A DNA stretch of 56,062 nucleotides, taken from positions 1 through 56,062 of the forward strand of contig CBDUYN010000046.1 of NCBI GenBank assembly GCA_965371445.1, read 5' to 3'. Shown piece after piece: positions 1-7,674 of the stretch (position 1 is the first letter of the stretch; every line of letters starts with the position of its first letter). The DNA comes from DASWIG01 sp965371445 (GTDB lineage Bacteria > Acidobacteriota > Thermoanaerobaculia > Multivoradales > J023). Under the pieces are notes generated by a model. That model had not been told where the DNA came from. It ran no database searches and saw only the letters and a list, made by a program, of their open reading frames with translations. A program made the translations under genes and the position numbers.

Positions 1-321
1 CGGGCAATCGTCTTCTATCGCGATACGCTGGGAATGCGATTCCTTTTTCAGGCCCCACCGGGCCTGGGCTTCTTCGACTGCTCCGGTGTCCGGCTGATGC
101 TGGATGCTCCCGCGAAAGCCCAAGCCGAGAGCTACAGCTCAGTCATCTACTACAAAGTCCTCGACCTCCAGGCTGCCTGCGAAGCCTTGTCGGCCCGTGG
201 GGTTGTCTTTGAAGCGAAACCGCACCTCATCGCAAGATTGCCCGACCATGAGCTGTGGATGGCTTTTTTCCGCGATCCGGACGGAAACCTTCTGGCGCTC
301 ATGAGCGAGGTGCGGCAGTGA
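1..321 (+). CDS. VOC (glyoxalase-fold) family protein, 5' partial
   Basis: The frame is open from base 1 and ends with TGA at 319-321, so only the last 106 residues are present and the start lies outside the window. The visible part has the pattern of one vicinal-oxygen-chelate half: an opening FYRDTLGM turn, a central ELWMAFFRDPDGNLLALM strand pair and a final E typical of the metal-ligand position. Members of this superfamily bind a divalent metal and act on small molecules (glyoxalase, dioxygenase, antibiotic resistance), and the substrate cannot be named from this piece. It converges on trmB across an 80-base gap with nothing recognisable in it. Confidence 0.8.
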   Translation, partial: RAIVFYRDTLGMRFLFQAPPGLGFFDCSGVRLMLDAPAKAQAESYSSVIYYKVLDLQAACEALSARGVVFEAKPHLIARLPDHELWMAFFRDPDGNLLALMSEVRQ

Positions 322-401
322 TCGTCCGAACCGTTCCGGACGGCTTTGGGCTCCCAGTCGGAAAGGGCCGCTCTCTTGCAAGGGCACAAGGCTTCCCAGA
401 A

Positions 402-1097
402 TCAGCTTGTGCAATCCACCGCTTCTTCCTCGCGCGGTGCCACCAGGACGCCGCACCGTCCTTCGGGATGCAGGAGCTCGCCGTCGCCGGTCCTCACGCC
501 TCGGAGCCGCAGGATGGGCCTCCCCTCGGCCAAGTACTTCGACTCGTAGTTGGTCCTGGCGCCATCGTCCCAGGGCCCCGAGCGCCGCTCGACGGCGAGG
601 TACGGGTAGGCGGCGAGGATCTCCAGCAGAACCTCGCCGTACTCGATGTGATCGGTCGCGAAGCAAAGCTCGCCGCCGGGCCGCAGGAGCCCCACCACCA
701 GGTCGAGCGTTTCCGGGTAGAAAAGCCGCCGCTTGTGGTGCCGGCTCTTCGGCCAGGGATCCGGGAAGTAGACGTGGACGACGGAGACGAATCCCGCCGG
801 CAATACGGTCGAAAGCAGGTAAAGCGCTTCGCCGCGTATCACGAGGACGTTTCGAAGGCCGCGCCGTTCGGCCCGGCGCCGGCACGTCCGGTAGTACTTC
901 GAGGCCACCTCGAGGCCGAGGAAGCGGCGCTCCGGGTGCTGGGCGGCGCGCTCCAGGAGGTAGCGTCCCTTGCCGAAGCCGAGCTCGACCTCCCAGGGTC
1001 CGTCGCCGGCGACGAGGGTGCCCGGATCGAAGGGCGCTTCGAGCTCGCGGAGCGCCCACTCGCGGCCGGCGGCGGCGAAGACCGCGTCGAGGCGCAC
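402..1097 (-). CDS. trmB: tRNA (guanine-N7-)-methyltransferase
   Basis: Predicted to methylate N7 of G46 in the tRNA variable loop using S-adenosylmethionine. The 231 residues match the usual TrmB length. The SAM-binding loop ELGFGKGRYLL is at residues 38-48. The family signature YFPDPWPKSRHHKRR begins at residue 110, and the C-terminal T-x-Y-E element appears as TNYESKY. The start is GTG. It lies two bases downstream of the mannose-1-phosphate guanylyltransferase gene and is probably co-transcribed with it. The pairing with a sugar-nucleotide gene is not functionally obvious. No unusual residues were seen. Confidence 0.95.
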   Translation of the reverse strand: MRLDAVFAAAGREWALRELEAPFDPGTLVAGDGPWEVELGFGKGRYLLERAAQHPERRFLGLEVASKYYRTCRRRAERRGLRNVLVIRGEALYLLSTVLPAGFVSVVHVYFPDPWPKSRHHKRRLFYPETLDLVVGLLRPGGELCFATDHIEYGEVLLEILAAYPYLAVERRSGPWDDGARTNYESKYLAEGRPILRLRGVRTGDGELLHPEGRCGVLVAPREEEAVDCTS

Positions 1098-1099
1098 GG

Positions 1100-2140
1100 C
1101 TAGAGGAGGTCCTCGCGTTTTTCAGAGCGCAGCCGCTCGACCACGCGGCGCACGTCCTGCGAGCGATCGCGGGGCATGACGAGGACGCTGTCGCCGGTTC
1201 GCACCACGACGAGCCCCTCGACGCCGACGACCGCCACCGTCCCCTCGTCGGCCCAGAGGAGGTTGCGCTCGGAATCGATCGAGATCACGTCGCCGTGGCC
1301 GCAGTTTCGGTCCTCGCCTTCGGGGAGGATCTCGGCCAAGGCCTCCCAGGAGCCGAGGTCGCTCCAGCCGCAGTCGAGGGGGACCGTGCCGATCGAGTCG
1401 AGCCGTTCCATGACGGCGTAGTCGATCGAGATCGACTTGAAGCCGGGATAGACCTCGTCGGTCCGGGTGTGCTCCTCGGCGATTCGCGCCAGGCCCGCGC
1501 CGATCTCGGGCTCGAAGCGTCCGAGGTGCTCGACGAGCGTCGAGCCACGAAAGACGAAGATACCGGCGTTCCAGAGGTGGTTGCCGCCCTGGTAGTAACG
1601 CTCGGCGGTCGCGGCGTCGGGCTTTTCGGAGAACCGGACGACGCGGCGCACCCCTTCGCCGAGCTCCTCGCCGAGCTCGAGGTAGCCGTAGCCGGTCTCG
1701 GCCCAGCGCGGAGGAACGCCGAGCGCCATCACCCGGTCGCCGCGCTCGACCTCGGCGGCGGCCTCGGCCAGGGACCCTCGGAAGGCGGCCGCGTCGCCGA
1801 AGCGGTGGTCGGCGGGGAGCACGGCGACGACGTCGCGCCGGCGCTCCTCGGGCATCGAGACGAGGGACCAGCCAATCGCCGGCGCCGTGTTGCGGCCGCA
1901 GGGCTCGGCGAGGATCTGCTCTTCGGGGACCTGGGGCAGTTGCTCGCGGACCGCGCCGGCAAGCGCCCGGGTGGTCGAGATCCAGATCGCCTCCGGCGCT
2001 ACCAGGGGCGCGAGGCGCTCGACGGTGTCCTGGAGGAGGCTCGACTCACCCTCCAGGGCGAGGAGCTGCTTCGGACGGCGGGCACGGCTCAGCGGCCAGA
2101 AACGGGTGCCGCTGCCGCCCGCGAGGATGAGTGCTTGCAC
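1100..2140 (-). CDS. manC: Mannose-1-phosphate guanylyltransferase
   Basis: Expected to make GDP-mannose from mannose-1-phosphate and GTP, feeding glycan, lipopolysaccharide or capsule synthesis. The nucleotidyltransferase signature GGSGTRFWPLSR lies at residues 8-19, followed by PKQ at 23-25. Further family motifs are the FSEKPD segment and the GCGWSDLGSWEAL-like region late in the protein. At 346 residues it is the short, single-domain form without the C-terminal phosphomannose isomerase domain found in some bifunctional proteins. The start is GTG. Downstream, trmB begins two bases after the stop, suggesting one transcript. Confidence 0.9.
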   Translation of the reverse strand: MQALILAGGSGTRFWPLSRARRPKQLLALEGESSLLQDTVERLAPLVAPEAIWISTTRALAGAVREQLPQVPEEQILAEPCGRNTAPAIGWSLVSMPEERRRDVVAVLPADHRFGDAAAFRGSLAEAAAEVERGDRVMALGVPPRWAETGYGYLELGEELGEGVRRVVRFSEKPDAATAERYYQGGNHLWNAGIFVFRGSTLVEHLGRFEPEIGAGLARIAEEHTRTDEVYPGFKSISIDYAVMERLDSIGTVPLDCGWSDLGSWEALAEILPEGEDRNCGHGDVISIDSERNLLWADEGTVAVVGVEGLVVVRTGDSVLVMPRDRSQDVRRVVERLRSEKREDLL

Positions 2141-2212
2141 GCGTCTTCTCCGGGGTCTCGTCAGGGGTCCCCGCGCCGAAGCGAGGGCGGGATGTTTGGG
2201 AATCTATAGGCT

Positions 2213-2232
2213 CCGGACGCCGTAGCGTCCGG
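2213..2232 (-). terminator. Stem-loop downstream of tmRNA
   Basis: Read on the minus strand, CCGGACGC-TACG-GCGTCCGG forms a perfect 8-bp stem closed by a four-base UNCG-type loop, 14 bases beyond the tmRNA 3' end. There is no clear U-tract, so it may be a processing or stability hairpin rather than a classical intrinsic terminator. Confidence 0.5.
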
Positions 2233-2246
2233 TAAGGGGTCGGGTT

Positions 2247-2600
2247 TGGTGGAGGCGGTGGGAGTCGAACCCACGTCCGAAAAACTCAGGTCGAAAGCGT
2301 CTACGTGCGTAGCCTTCGCTTGAAGTTCTCGTCGCGGCGGTTAGGCGAAAGGCGAACCGCCGCCGCGACCAGTCCCTGAAGGATCCGGGCGGAACGTGGG
2401 ACACGCGCCGCCGTTTGAGCTACTACGAATAGCGCCCCGGTGAGAGCCGCAACTCAAGGCGCATCACCGGCACGCGCGGCCTCAAGCGACCGCGAGAGCC
2501 AAGTTGTTGTCGTTGGCAGTTATCAGGGTTTCCAGTTGACGGATGGATCCGGCACGCAACCTACGTCCTGCTTGTTCCCCGTCGAATCCGGTGCGCCCCC
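2247..2600 (-). ncRNA. ssrA: Transfer-messenger RNA (tmRNA)
   Basis: Rescues stalled ribosomes by trans-translation with SmpB and tags the nascent peptide for proteolysis. The 5' end reads GGGGGCG followed by the conserved GGATTCGACGGGG. The 3' end carries a T-arm GTGGG-TTCGACT-CCCAC, the acceptor strand CGCCTCC, discriminator A and encoded CCA. The seven acceptor pairs include G3-U, the alanine identity element. The length is 354 nt, typical of one-piece tmRNA. The tag frame lies about 84 nt from the 5' end. A TATACT element lies about 50 bases upstream. Confidence 0.97.
2482..2517 (-). other. tmRNA proteolysis-tag reading frame
   Basis: The resume codon is GCC at 2517-2515 and the frame ends with TGA at 2484-2482. 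It encodes ANDNNLALAVA, which follows the alanine delivered by the charged tmRNA. The hydrophobic ...ALAVA end fits recognition by ClpXP-type proteases, where ALAA is the commoner ending. The upstream ATAACT fits the SmpB-dependent resume-site context. Confidence 0.9.
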
Positions 2601-2651
2601 GTTTGTTCAAAGAACCCGTTCGCCGCCGCGCGTCGCGCGGTGGCAGGGTTC

Positions 2652-2657
2652 AGTATA
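2652..2657 (-). promoter_or_regulatory. Candidate -10 box for ssrA
   Basis: The minus strand reads TATACT here, about 52 bases upstream of the mature tmRNA 5' end, which would leave a leader removed by RNase P. No convincing -35 hexamer is seen at 16-18 bp spacing. Confidence 0.4.
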
Positions 2658-2668
2658 GCAGAAAAAGC

Positions 2669-3127
2669 TCACCCCTGGGTAGAAGCTTCGGCCTCGTGGC
2701 TCACGGCCTCGAGGAACTCCTCGGGACCGGAGTTGCGCAGGTGGGAGACGATGAAGAACCACGCTCCCAGGGTCAGCATGAAGCCGAGGGGCACCGCCGG
2801 CCAGAGCGCCGGAAAGAAGGGGGCCACGAGGACCGCCAGGGCTCCGGCCGCGGCGATCGCCAACACGAGGGCGCTCGTCGTCTGGACACGGTAGCCGCTT
2901 CGCTCGACGCGAAAGGTGAGGCGCGAGCCCCCCTCGGACGCCGGCTCGGCCACCAGCCGCCCCTCCACCCAGCCGTAGCGCAGGCCGGCGACGACCGGGA
3001 TCCTCAAGCTTCCGCCGCCGTCGTCGTCGCGCTGCCATTCGCCGCCCCAGCCCTCCGCTTCCCGCGCCACGAGAGCGTAGGCCATGCCCGGCTCGCAGCC
3101 GAGCTCGACGTGGTGCTCGGAGGTCAT
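2669..3127 (-). CDS. Hypothetical membrane protein downstream of dus
   Basis: Not recognised. The protein has 152 residues: a soluble N-terminal half of about 85 residues, then two hydrophobic segments (roughly residues 84-103 and 106-126) and a short acidic tail. The start is chosen because ATG at 3127-3125 overlaps the dus stop in an ATGA arrangement, implying translational coupling and co-transcription with dus. There is no signal peptide. The soluble part could be a small polyketide-cyclase-like or lipid-binding fold, but this is a guess. The stop lies only 12 bases from the ssrA -10 candidate. Confidence 0.7.
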   Translation of the reverse strand: MTSEHHVELGCEPGMAYALVAREAEGWGGEWQRDDDGGGSLRIPVVAGLRYGWVEGRLVAEPASEGGSRLTFRVERSGYRVQTTSALVLAIAAAGALAVLVAPFFPALWPAVPLGFMLTLGAWFFIVSHLRNSGPEEFLEAVSHEAEASTQG

Positions 3128-4113
3128 GCGGCCTCCCGGTCCTCGGCCGGGACGTCTTCGAAGAAGCGGTCCAGGGCGTCGAAAAAAGCCGCCGGGGAGC
3201 CGAGCTGCTGGATCTGCCGGCGGAGCTTCAAGCCCTCCGGCAGGCCGTGGCTGTACCAGCCGGTGAAGGTGCGGAGCTTCCCGAGGGCGGCCCGCGGCTC
3301 CTCGCGCTCGACCACCGTACGGAAGTGGCCGAGGATCAGGTCCCGGCGCTCGGCGAGCGTCGGCTCGACGAAACGGCCCTGGCCGAGGCGCGCGGCGATC
3401 TGGCGGAAGATCCAGGGGTTGCGCGTCGCGCCGCGGCCCACCATGACGCCGTCGCAGCCCGTCTCGCGAAACATGCGGAGCGCATCCTCGGCGCTCGTGA
3501 CGTCGCCGTTGCCGATCACCGGGATCGCGACGGCTTCCTTGAGCTCGGCGATGGCGCCCGGCTCGCCCTCGCCGCGGAACATCTGCCGGGCGGTGCGGGG
3601 ATGAAGCGTCACGGCGTCGGCGCCGTTCGCCTCGCACATCCGTCCCAGGTCGAGGAAGTTGCGCCGTTTCTCGTCGACGCCGAGGCGGAACTTCACCGTC
3701 ATCGGGATCGAGAGCTTGCCGCGCACGGCGGCGACGATCTCCTCGGCGTGGCGCAGGTCGCCCATCAGGGCCGCCCCGGCACAGCCCTTCAGGATCTTGT
3801 TGGCCGGGCATCCCATGTTGACGTCGCAGAGGTCGGCGCCGAGCTCCTCGACGCGTTCCGCCGCCGCGGCCATGGTGGCGGCGTCGGAGCCGTAGATCTG
3901 GATCGCGATCGGGCGTTCCTCGTCGACGAAGCACAGGAGCCGCTCGACCCGCCGCTCGCCCGCCAGAAGTCCCTGCGAGGAGATGAACTCCATCGACACC
4001 ACGCCGACGCCGCCGATGCGGCGGACGATCAACCGGAAGTCCCGGTCGGTGACGCCGGCCATCGGGGCCAGGAACAGGGGCGGGTCGACGGCGAGGGAGC
4101 CGATCCTCAACAT
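3124..4113 (-). CDS. dusB: tRNA-dihydrouridine synthase (DusB type)
   Basis: An FMN-dependent enzyme expected to reduce uridine to dihydrouridine in the tRNA D-loop. At 329 residues it has standard length. Key motifs are APMAGVTDRDF from residue 16, the NMGCPANK segment with the catalytic Cys at about 102, and the FMN phosphate-binding VMVGRGATRNPWIF late in the barrel. The start ATG is preceded six bases upstream by a TACAAT element, which would give an almost leaderless message. It is divergent from the secreted protein gene at 4236 and followed by an overlapping membrane-protein gene. Confidence 0.93.
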   Translation of the reverse strand: MLRIGSLAVDPPLFLAPMAGVTDRDFRLIVRRIGGVGVVSMEFISSQGLLAGERRVERLLCFVDEERPIAIQIYGSDAATMAAAAERVEELGADLCDVNMGCPANKILKGCAGAALMGDLRHAEEIVAAVRGKLSIPMTVKFRLGVDEKRRNFLDLGRMCEANGADAVTLHPRTARQMFRGEGEPGAIAELKEAVAIPVIGNGDVTSAEDALRMFRETGCDGVMVGRGATRNPWIFRQIAARLGQGRFVEPTLAERRDLILGHFRTVVEREEPRAALGKLRTFTGWYSHGLPEGLKLRRQIQQLGSPAAFFDALDRFFEDVPAEDREAA

Positions 4114-4132
4114 GGCTACATTGTAGCGGGCT

Positions 4133-4160
4133 TTGGACCTTATACAGAAGGTGCTATACT
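4133..4160 (+). promoter_or_regulatory. Sigma-70-type promoter for the secreted protein gene
   Basis: TTGGAC at 4133-4138 and TATACT at 4155-4160 are separated by 16 bp. This predicts a start near 4167, about 70 bases before the ATG at 4236. A GGAGG ribosome-binding site at 4224-4228 follows. Confidence 0.7.
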
Positions 4161-4235
4161 GCGCTCAATCCGGGGCGGCGCCCGGAGAGGCCACCCCCAA
4201 GACGCCGAAGAGGATCAAACTCCGGAGGTCCCCCC

Positions 4236-4727
4236 ATGAAGAGCAAAGCCTTCCGCCTGACGCTAACCACGCTCCTTCTGCTCGCTATCGCGACGAGCGC
4301 CCACGCCGTCTTTTTCACCGTGACGCTCAAGAACGGAACGACCTTCGACATCCGCTACCACCCGGTCAAGGCCGACTGGGATCCGCGCTACACGATGTTC
4401 ATGACCGACCAGGGCAACTGGATCGCCGTCAAGAACAGCGAGATCGCCGACGTCGTCTCCCACGCCGAGGAAAGCGGCTACGGCTACCAGCTCAACACGA
4501 CCACCCTCTTTCTCGGCTGGTCGCCCAACGACCTGGTCGAGGACGAGACCGACGAGGACGGCAACGTCACGTCGACGTCCCGCTACGAGGTCGGTGCCGA
4601 CGCCGGTGGCCCGGATTACTCGATCGACCAGTTCCTGAACATCCCGGTGGTGGGAAGCCCGACCGACACGGGCCGCGGCGGCGGGATCCCGATCGGCACC
4701 GTGACCATCACCGAAGGCAACAACTAA
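4236..4727 (+). CDS. Secreted hypothetical protein
   Basis: Not recognised by family. The 163-residue product begins with a clear Sec signal peptide: a basic start, a leucine-rich core at residues 9-18 and an AHA cleavage site near residue 24. The mature part is acidic and mixes short beta-rich stretches with a Gly/Thr-rich tail. It has its own promoter (4133-4160), a good GGAGG ribosome-binding site and an intrinsic terminator (4751-4783), so it forms a complete monocistronic unit that is probably well expressed. An envelope or extracellular role is likely, and the function is unknown. Confidence 0.85.
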   Translation: MKSKAFRLTLTTLLLLAIATSAHAVFFTVTLKNGTTFDIRYHPVKADWDPRYTMFMTDQGNWIAVKNSEIADVVSHAEESGYGYQLNTTTLFLGWSPNDLVEDETDEDGNVTSTSRYEVGADAGGPDYSIDQFLNIPVVGSPTDTGRGGGIPIGTVTITEGNN

Positions 4728-4750
4728 GAGGCGCCGCGCAAGCCAGTCCT

Positions 4751-4783
4751 AGGACCGCCTTCGCACCGGAGGCGGTCCTTTTT
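4751..4783 (+). terminator. Intrinsic terminator
   Basis: A perfect 10-bp stem, AGGACCGCCT at 4751-4760 and AGGCGGTCCT at 4770-4779, encloses a nine-base loop and is followed by a run of T to 4783. It ends the gene at 4236-4727. Confidence 0.9.
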
Positions 4784-4801
4784 GGTCTCTGACGACTTCC
4801 T

Positions 4802-5665
4802 ATGCTTTTCTATCGTACCGGCCCGGAAGGCTTCTATGCGGCAGGCGATCCTGCGGCAGGCGATCCTGCGGCAGGCGATCCTGCGGCAGGCGATCCTGCG
4901 GCAGCCGATGCTGCGGCAGGCGGAGCCGCGGCAGGCGATGCCGCCCACGGGGCACGCGTCCTCTTCTCCGATCCTTTGGAGACCGCGCCCGCCGACTGGG
5001 AGCTCGGCCGCAAGGTCGACCTCACGAGCCAGCCGCTTCTCGCGCCGGTCGTCCCCGGCAAGATCGTGGGCATCGGCCGCAACTATGCGGCCCATGCCCG
5101 CGAGCTCGGCAACGCGCCGCCCACCGAGCCGGTGATCTTCCTGAAGGCTCCGTCGTCGCTCATCGGTCCGGCGGCGCCGGTCGTGCTACCGCCCGAGTCG
5201 GAGCGGGTGGAGTTCGAAGGCGAGATCGCCGTCGTCGTCGGCCGCCGTCTGCGCCGTGTGGATACGGAGACGGCGCGCGCCTCGGTGCTCGGCGTCACCT
5301 GCGCCTGCGACGTCACCGCCCGGGACCTGCAACGGCGCGATCCGACGTTTGCCCGCGCCAAGTCCTTCGATACCTTCTGCCCCGTGGGACCCGCCGTCTA
5401 CGTCGGGGCGGACCTCGACGAGCTCGCCGTCACGACCCGGATCAACGGCGAGGTCCGCCAGCAGGGGCACGTCAGCGAGATGATCTTCCCGATCCCGGAG
5501 CTCCTCGCCTACGTCTCCAGGATGATGACCCTGGAGCCGGGGGACCTCGTCCTGACCGGGACGCCGGCCGGTGTAGGGCCGCTCGCCGACGGCGACCGCG
5601 TCGAGGTCGAGGTGAGCGGCGTCGGCGTCCTCTCGAACCCGGTCGAAAGTTGGAGGCAAGGTTGA
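4802..5665 (+). CDS. Fumarylacetoacetate hydrolase family protein
   Basis: Metal-dependent hydrolase or decarboxylase of the FAH superfamily, acting on acylpyruvate- or oxo-diacid-like substrates. The catalytic barrel runs from about residue 80 to the end: PGKIVGIGRNYAAHARELGN, the metal-binding EFEGEIAVVVGR, then CDVTARDLQRRD and LTGTPAGVGPL. The N-terminal domain carries seven five-residue repeats (AAGDP type, about residues 13-47) encoded by a 15-bp tandem array, an unusual expansion. No strong ribosome-binding site precedes the ATG. The stop TGA overlaps the start of the following lipoprotein gene (TGATG), indicating coupling. The substrate is unknown. Confidence 0.88.
   Translation: MLFYRTGPEGFYAAGDPAAGDPAAGDPAAGDPAAADAAAGGAAAGDAAHGARVLFSDPLETAPADWELGRKVDLTSQPLLAPVVPGKIVGIGRNYAAHARELGNAPPTEPVIFLKAPSSLIGPAAPVVLPPESERVEFEGEIAVVVGRRLRRVDTETARASVLGVTCACDVTARDLQRRDPTFARAKSFDTFCPVGPAVYVGADLDELAVTTRINGEVRQQGHVSEMIFPIPELLAYVSRMMTLEPGDLVLTGTPAGVGPLADGDRVEVEVSGVGVLSNPVESWRQG
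4838..4942 (+). repeat. Seven-unit 15-bp coding minisatellite
   Basis: Four exact copies of GCGGCAGGCGATCCT are followed by three diverged copies in perfect 15-bp register, encoding AAGDP-like pentapeptides at the N terminus of the FAH-family protein. A near-identical 15-mer occurs twice at 15777-15806 in an unrelated gene. Confidence 0.95.
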
Positions 5666-6102
5666 TGCGTCGTGTGTGGCTCGCTCCGCTCGTCCTCGCG
5701 TTGATCGTCTCCTGCTCCGACGCGCCGTCCGAGAAGCGGTCGCCGACCGTCGACATACCTCCGCCGGTCGAGGTCGAGACGGCCGAGGATCAGCAGTCCG
5801 TCGAGCCCGAGGTCTCGTTCGCGGGTGTGCTGCCGGGCAGCTTTCCGAAGGACCTGCCCGTCTACACGCCGGCGAGCCTCATCGACTTCGGCTCGCCCGA
5901 GGAGGGAGGAAGCTTCGTGGACATCCTCTCGCCGCACGAGGTGCCGCGGGTGCGCCGCGCTTTTCTCGGCGCCCTGGAGGAAGGCGGCTGGTCCAGCGCC
6001 GCGGGCCGTGACGGCGAGCTCATCCTCTCCAAGGGCTCGCGCCGCGTCCGGCTGACGATCCGCGACGGGAAGCCTGGGACGCTTTATCGCTACGAGTATT
6101 GA
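5665..6102 (+). CDS. Hypothetical lipoprotein
   Basis: Not recognised by family. Starting at the ATG that overlaps the upstream TGA, the protein has 145 residues. It opens with a short basic region, a hydrophobic core and the lipobox LIVSC, so Cys near residue 17 should be lipidated and the protein anchored in the envelope. A Pro/Glu-rich linker follows. The C-terminal domain (about residues 60-145) begins GVLPGSFPKDLPVYTP and ends in a beta-rich stretch, a layout seen in small periplasmic domains of unknown function. It is translationally coupled to the FAH-family gene, though a functional link is not evident. Confidence 0.8.
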   Translation: MRRVWLAPLVLALIVSCSDAPSEKRSPTVDIPPPVEVETAEDQQSVEPEVSFAGVLPGSFPKDLPVYTPASLIDFGSPEEGGSFVDILSPHEVPRVRRAFLGALEEGGWSSAAGRDGELILSKGSRRVRLTIRDGKPGTLYRYEY

Positions 6103-6105
6103 GCT

Positions 6106-7032
6106 TCAATGCGGACGAGACACGTCGACCTCCCCCTTGAGCCCGTGCTCCCTGGCGAGCGCCCGGCAGAGGCCCTGGACGAGGCCCAGGATGCCCTCCT
6201 GCGTCCTGCGGTTTAGGTCCTCGCCCTGGACGTAGATCTCGTCGAGCGGCACCGCAACCTGCTTCGAGCCCAGCTTGGCGAGCGTCGAGCGGGCGGTCCC
6301 AGGGCTCAGGAGGGTGACGATCAGCCGGATGGAATCGCCGCGGATCTCGACACGAGGCAGGAACGAATAGGTGAGCTCGCCCTGGACGAGCTCGAAGGGG
6401 AAGCGGAACTTGTGGAGGTAGCGCTCGGTGAGCTTCTTGGCCTCTTCGGCGGTGGCGGGCCGGGCCTCCAGGGGGAGCTCGCCGGAGCCGAGGTCGCCCG
6501 CCTCGGCGGCTTTCGACTTCAAGAAAGGCGTCGGCACCCGCAGGGTGTCGCAGCCGTCGGTGCTCGTGATCGACGATTGCTGGAAGGCCAGGATCCGCAG
6601 CAAGGTCTGCCATTCCTCGTCGAGCCGGGCGAGGACCTCGGAAGCCGGCGGGATGTCAAGAGCGATGTCGAAGCGCACCGGGTGGACCATCGCCACCGCC
6701 TCGGGCGTCTCGTATTCGCCGACGAAGTCGACCTGGAGCTCCGTCGCCTTGGCCTCGATGTCGATGCGCATCTTGACCTTCTGCCCGGCCAGGCGCTCAC
6801 ACTCCGGACGACGCTCCCGGCGCCACTCCGCGAGGCGGAGCAGGAGGCCCGAGAGCCGGCGGATCACTCCGTATTCGTGCTCCAGCTGAATGGCGAGATC
6901 GGCCCTCGTCGCTTCGAGCGTCTCGTCGAGGACCGACAGGGTGACGGTGCGCTCCACGCCGACCGCCGCGAAGCCGGATCCCGCCACCGAAAAAGTGACG
7001 GCGATCCGGCCGAGTTTCTCTTGGTCGTCCAT
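6106..7032 (-). CDS. Hypothetical protein
   Basis: Not recognised. The soluble protein has 308 residues with no signal peptide or membrane segment. The N-terminal third is predicted mostly helical with many Arg/Glu residues (about 45-80). The middle is beta-rich, and the C-terminal region includes a helical stretch around ATAEEAKKLTERYLHKFRF. It begins 12 bases downstream of the stop of the small membrane protein gene (7045-7674) and may be the last gene of the sigma / anti-sigma operon. Codon use resembles its neighbours. Confidence 0.75.
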   Translation of the reverse strand: MDDQEKLGRIAVTFSVAGSGFAAVGVERTVTLSVLDETLEATRADLAIQLEHEYGVIRRLSGLLLRLAEWRRERRPECERLAGQKVKMRIDIEAKATELQVDFVGEYETPEAVAMVHPVRFDIALDIPPASEVLARLDEEWQTLLRILAFQQSSITSTDGCDTLRVPTPFLKSKAAEAGDLGSGELPLEARPATAEEAKKLTERYLHKFRFPFELVQGELTYSFLPRVEIRGDSIRLIVTLLSPGTARSTLAKLGSKQVAVPLDEIYVQGEDLNRRTQEGILGLVQGLCRALAREHGLKGEVDVSRPH

Positions 7033-7044
7033 GGGACGACTCTA

Positions 7045-7674
7045 CTAGACCTCGCTCTCGGCCTCCTCCGTCGATTCGTCCCGGCGTGACTTGACGCCTT
7101 GCCAGATCAGGAAGCCGCCGAAGAGGATGAGGATGACCGGCCACTGATCCAGCAGCCAGCGCAGGTCGAAGTCGAAGTACTTGCGCGCCAGCCCGTAGCC
7201 GCCCATCACCACCAGGACGATTCCGGGGATGAGCGCGATGGAACGCGACTCGCCGTTCGCCGGTCGTTCCGGGGACGAGCCCGCGTAGCCGTAGTTGATC
7301 AGCGTCGCCTGGCGGTAGGCGTCGAAGAGGTTGAAGAGCCAGAAGAACCCCATGCACGGGATGAGGAACGCTCGCTCTGCGTCGGAGCGTGAGTTGATCG
7401 CCATGGCGAAAAACGTCACGTAGATCAGGAAGAAGGCGACGGCGCGCTGGTAGAGGCCGTTGTAGACGTGGCCCAAGCCCGGCACCACGGAGAGGATCCC
7501 GGCCAGGATCGGGGTCTTCTGGGGGAACGGTGCCTGGGGAGGTGCCACGGGAGGTGCCGGGGCCTGCATCGGCGCCTGGGGCGGCGGCGGCACGTAGGAG
7601 GGCTCGGCCGCCGGGGCTTCCGGAGTTTCCGGAGTTTCCGGGGTTTCCGGGGTGGGATTCTCAGTCTCTGACAT
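7045..7674 (-). CDS. Proline-rich multi-pass membrane protein
   Basis: The 209 residues fall into two parts. The N-terminal 50 residues are low complexity, starting with a 9-bp repeat encoding PET/PETPET and then Pro/Ala-rich sequence. The remainder is membrane-embedded with about four helices. The segment ILSVVPGLGHVYNGLYQRA resembles the first half of TM2-type domains, and the last helix pair (about residues 150-195, KYFDFDLRWLLDQWPVILILFGG) resembles LiaI/LiaF-type membrane domains of envelope-stress proteins. It follows the anti-sigma gene with a 14-base overlap and has an AAGGAG ribosome-binding site, so it is probably part of an envelope-responsive regulon. Confidence 0.75.
   Translation of the reverse strand: MSETENPTPETPETPETPEAPAAEPSYVPPPPQAPMQAPAPPVAPPQAPFPQKTPILAGILSVVPGLGHVYNGLYQRAVAFFLIYVTFFAMAINSRSDAERAFLIPCMGFFWLFNLFDAYRQATLINYGYAGSSPERPANGESRSIALIPGIVLVVMGGYGLARKYFDFDLRWLLDQWPVILILFGGFLIWQGVKSRRDESTEEAESEV

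Noticed and set aside
407..2209. Long plus-strand frame of 600 codons opposite trmB and manC.
   Set aside because: Arg/Ala-rich antisense shadow of two well-recognised genes in high-GC DNA.
2669..3934. Minus-strand frame read as one 421-residue protein.
   Set aside because: The first two thirds are a shadow of dusB; only the part from ATG 3127 is coherent and coupled to the dusB stop.
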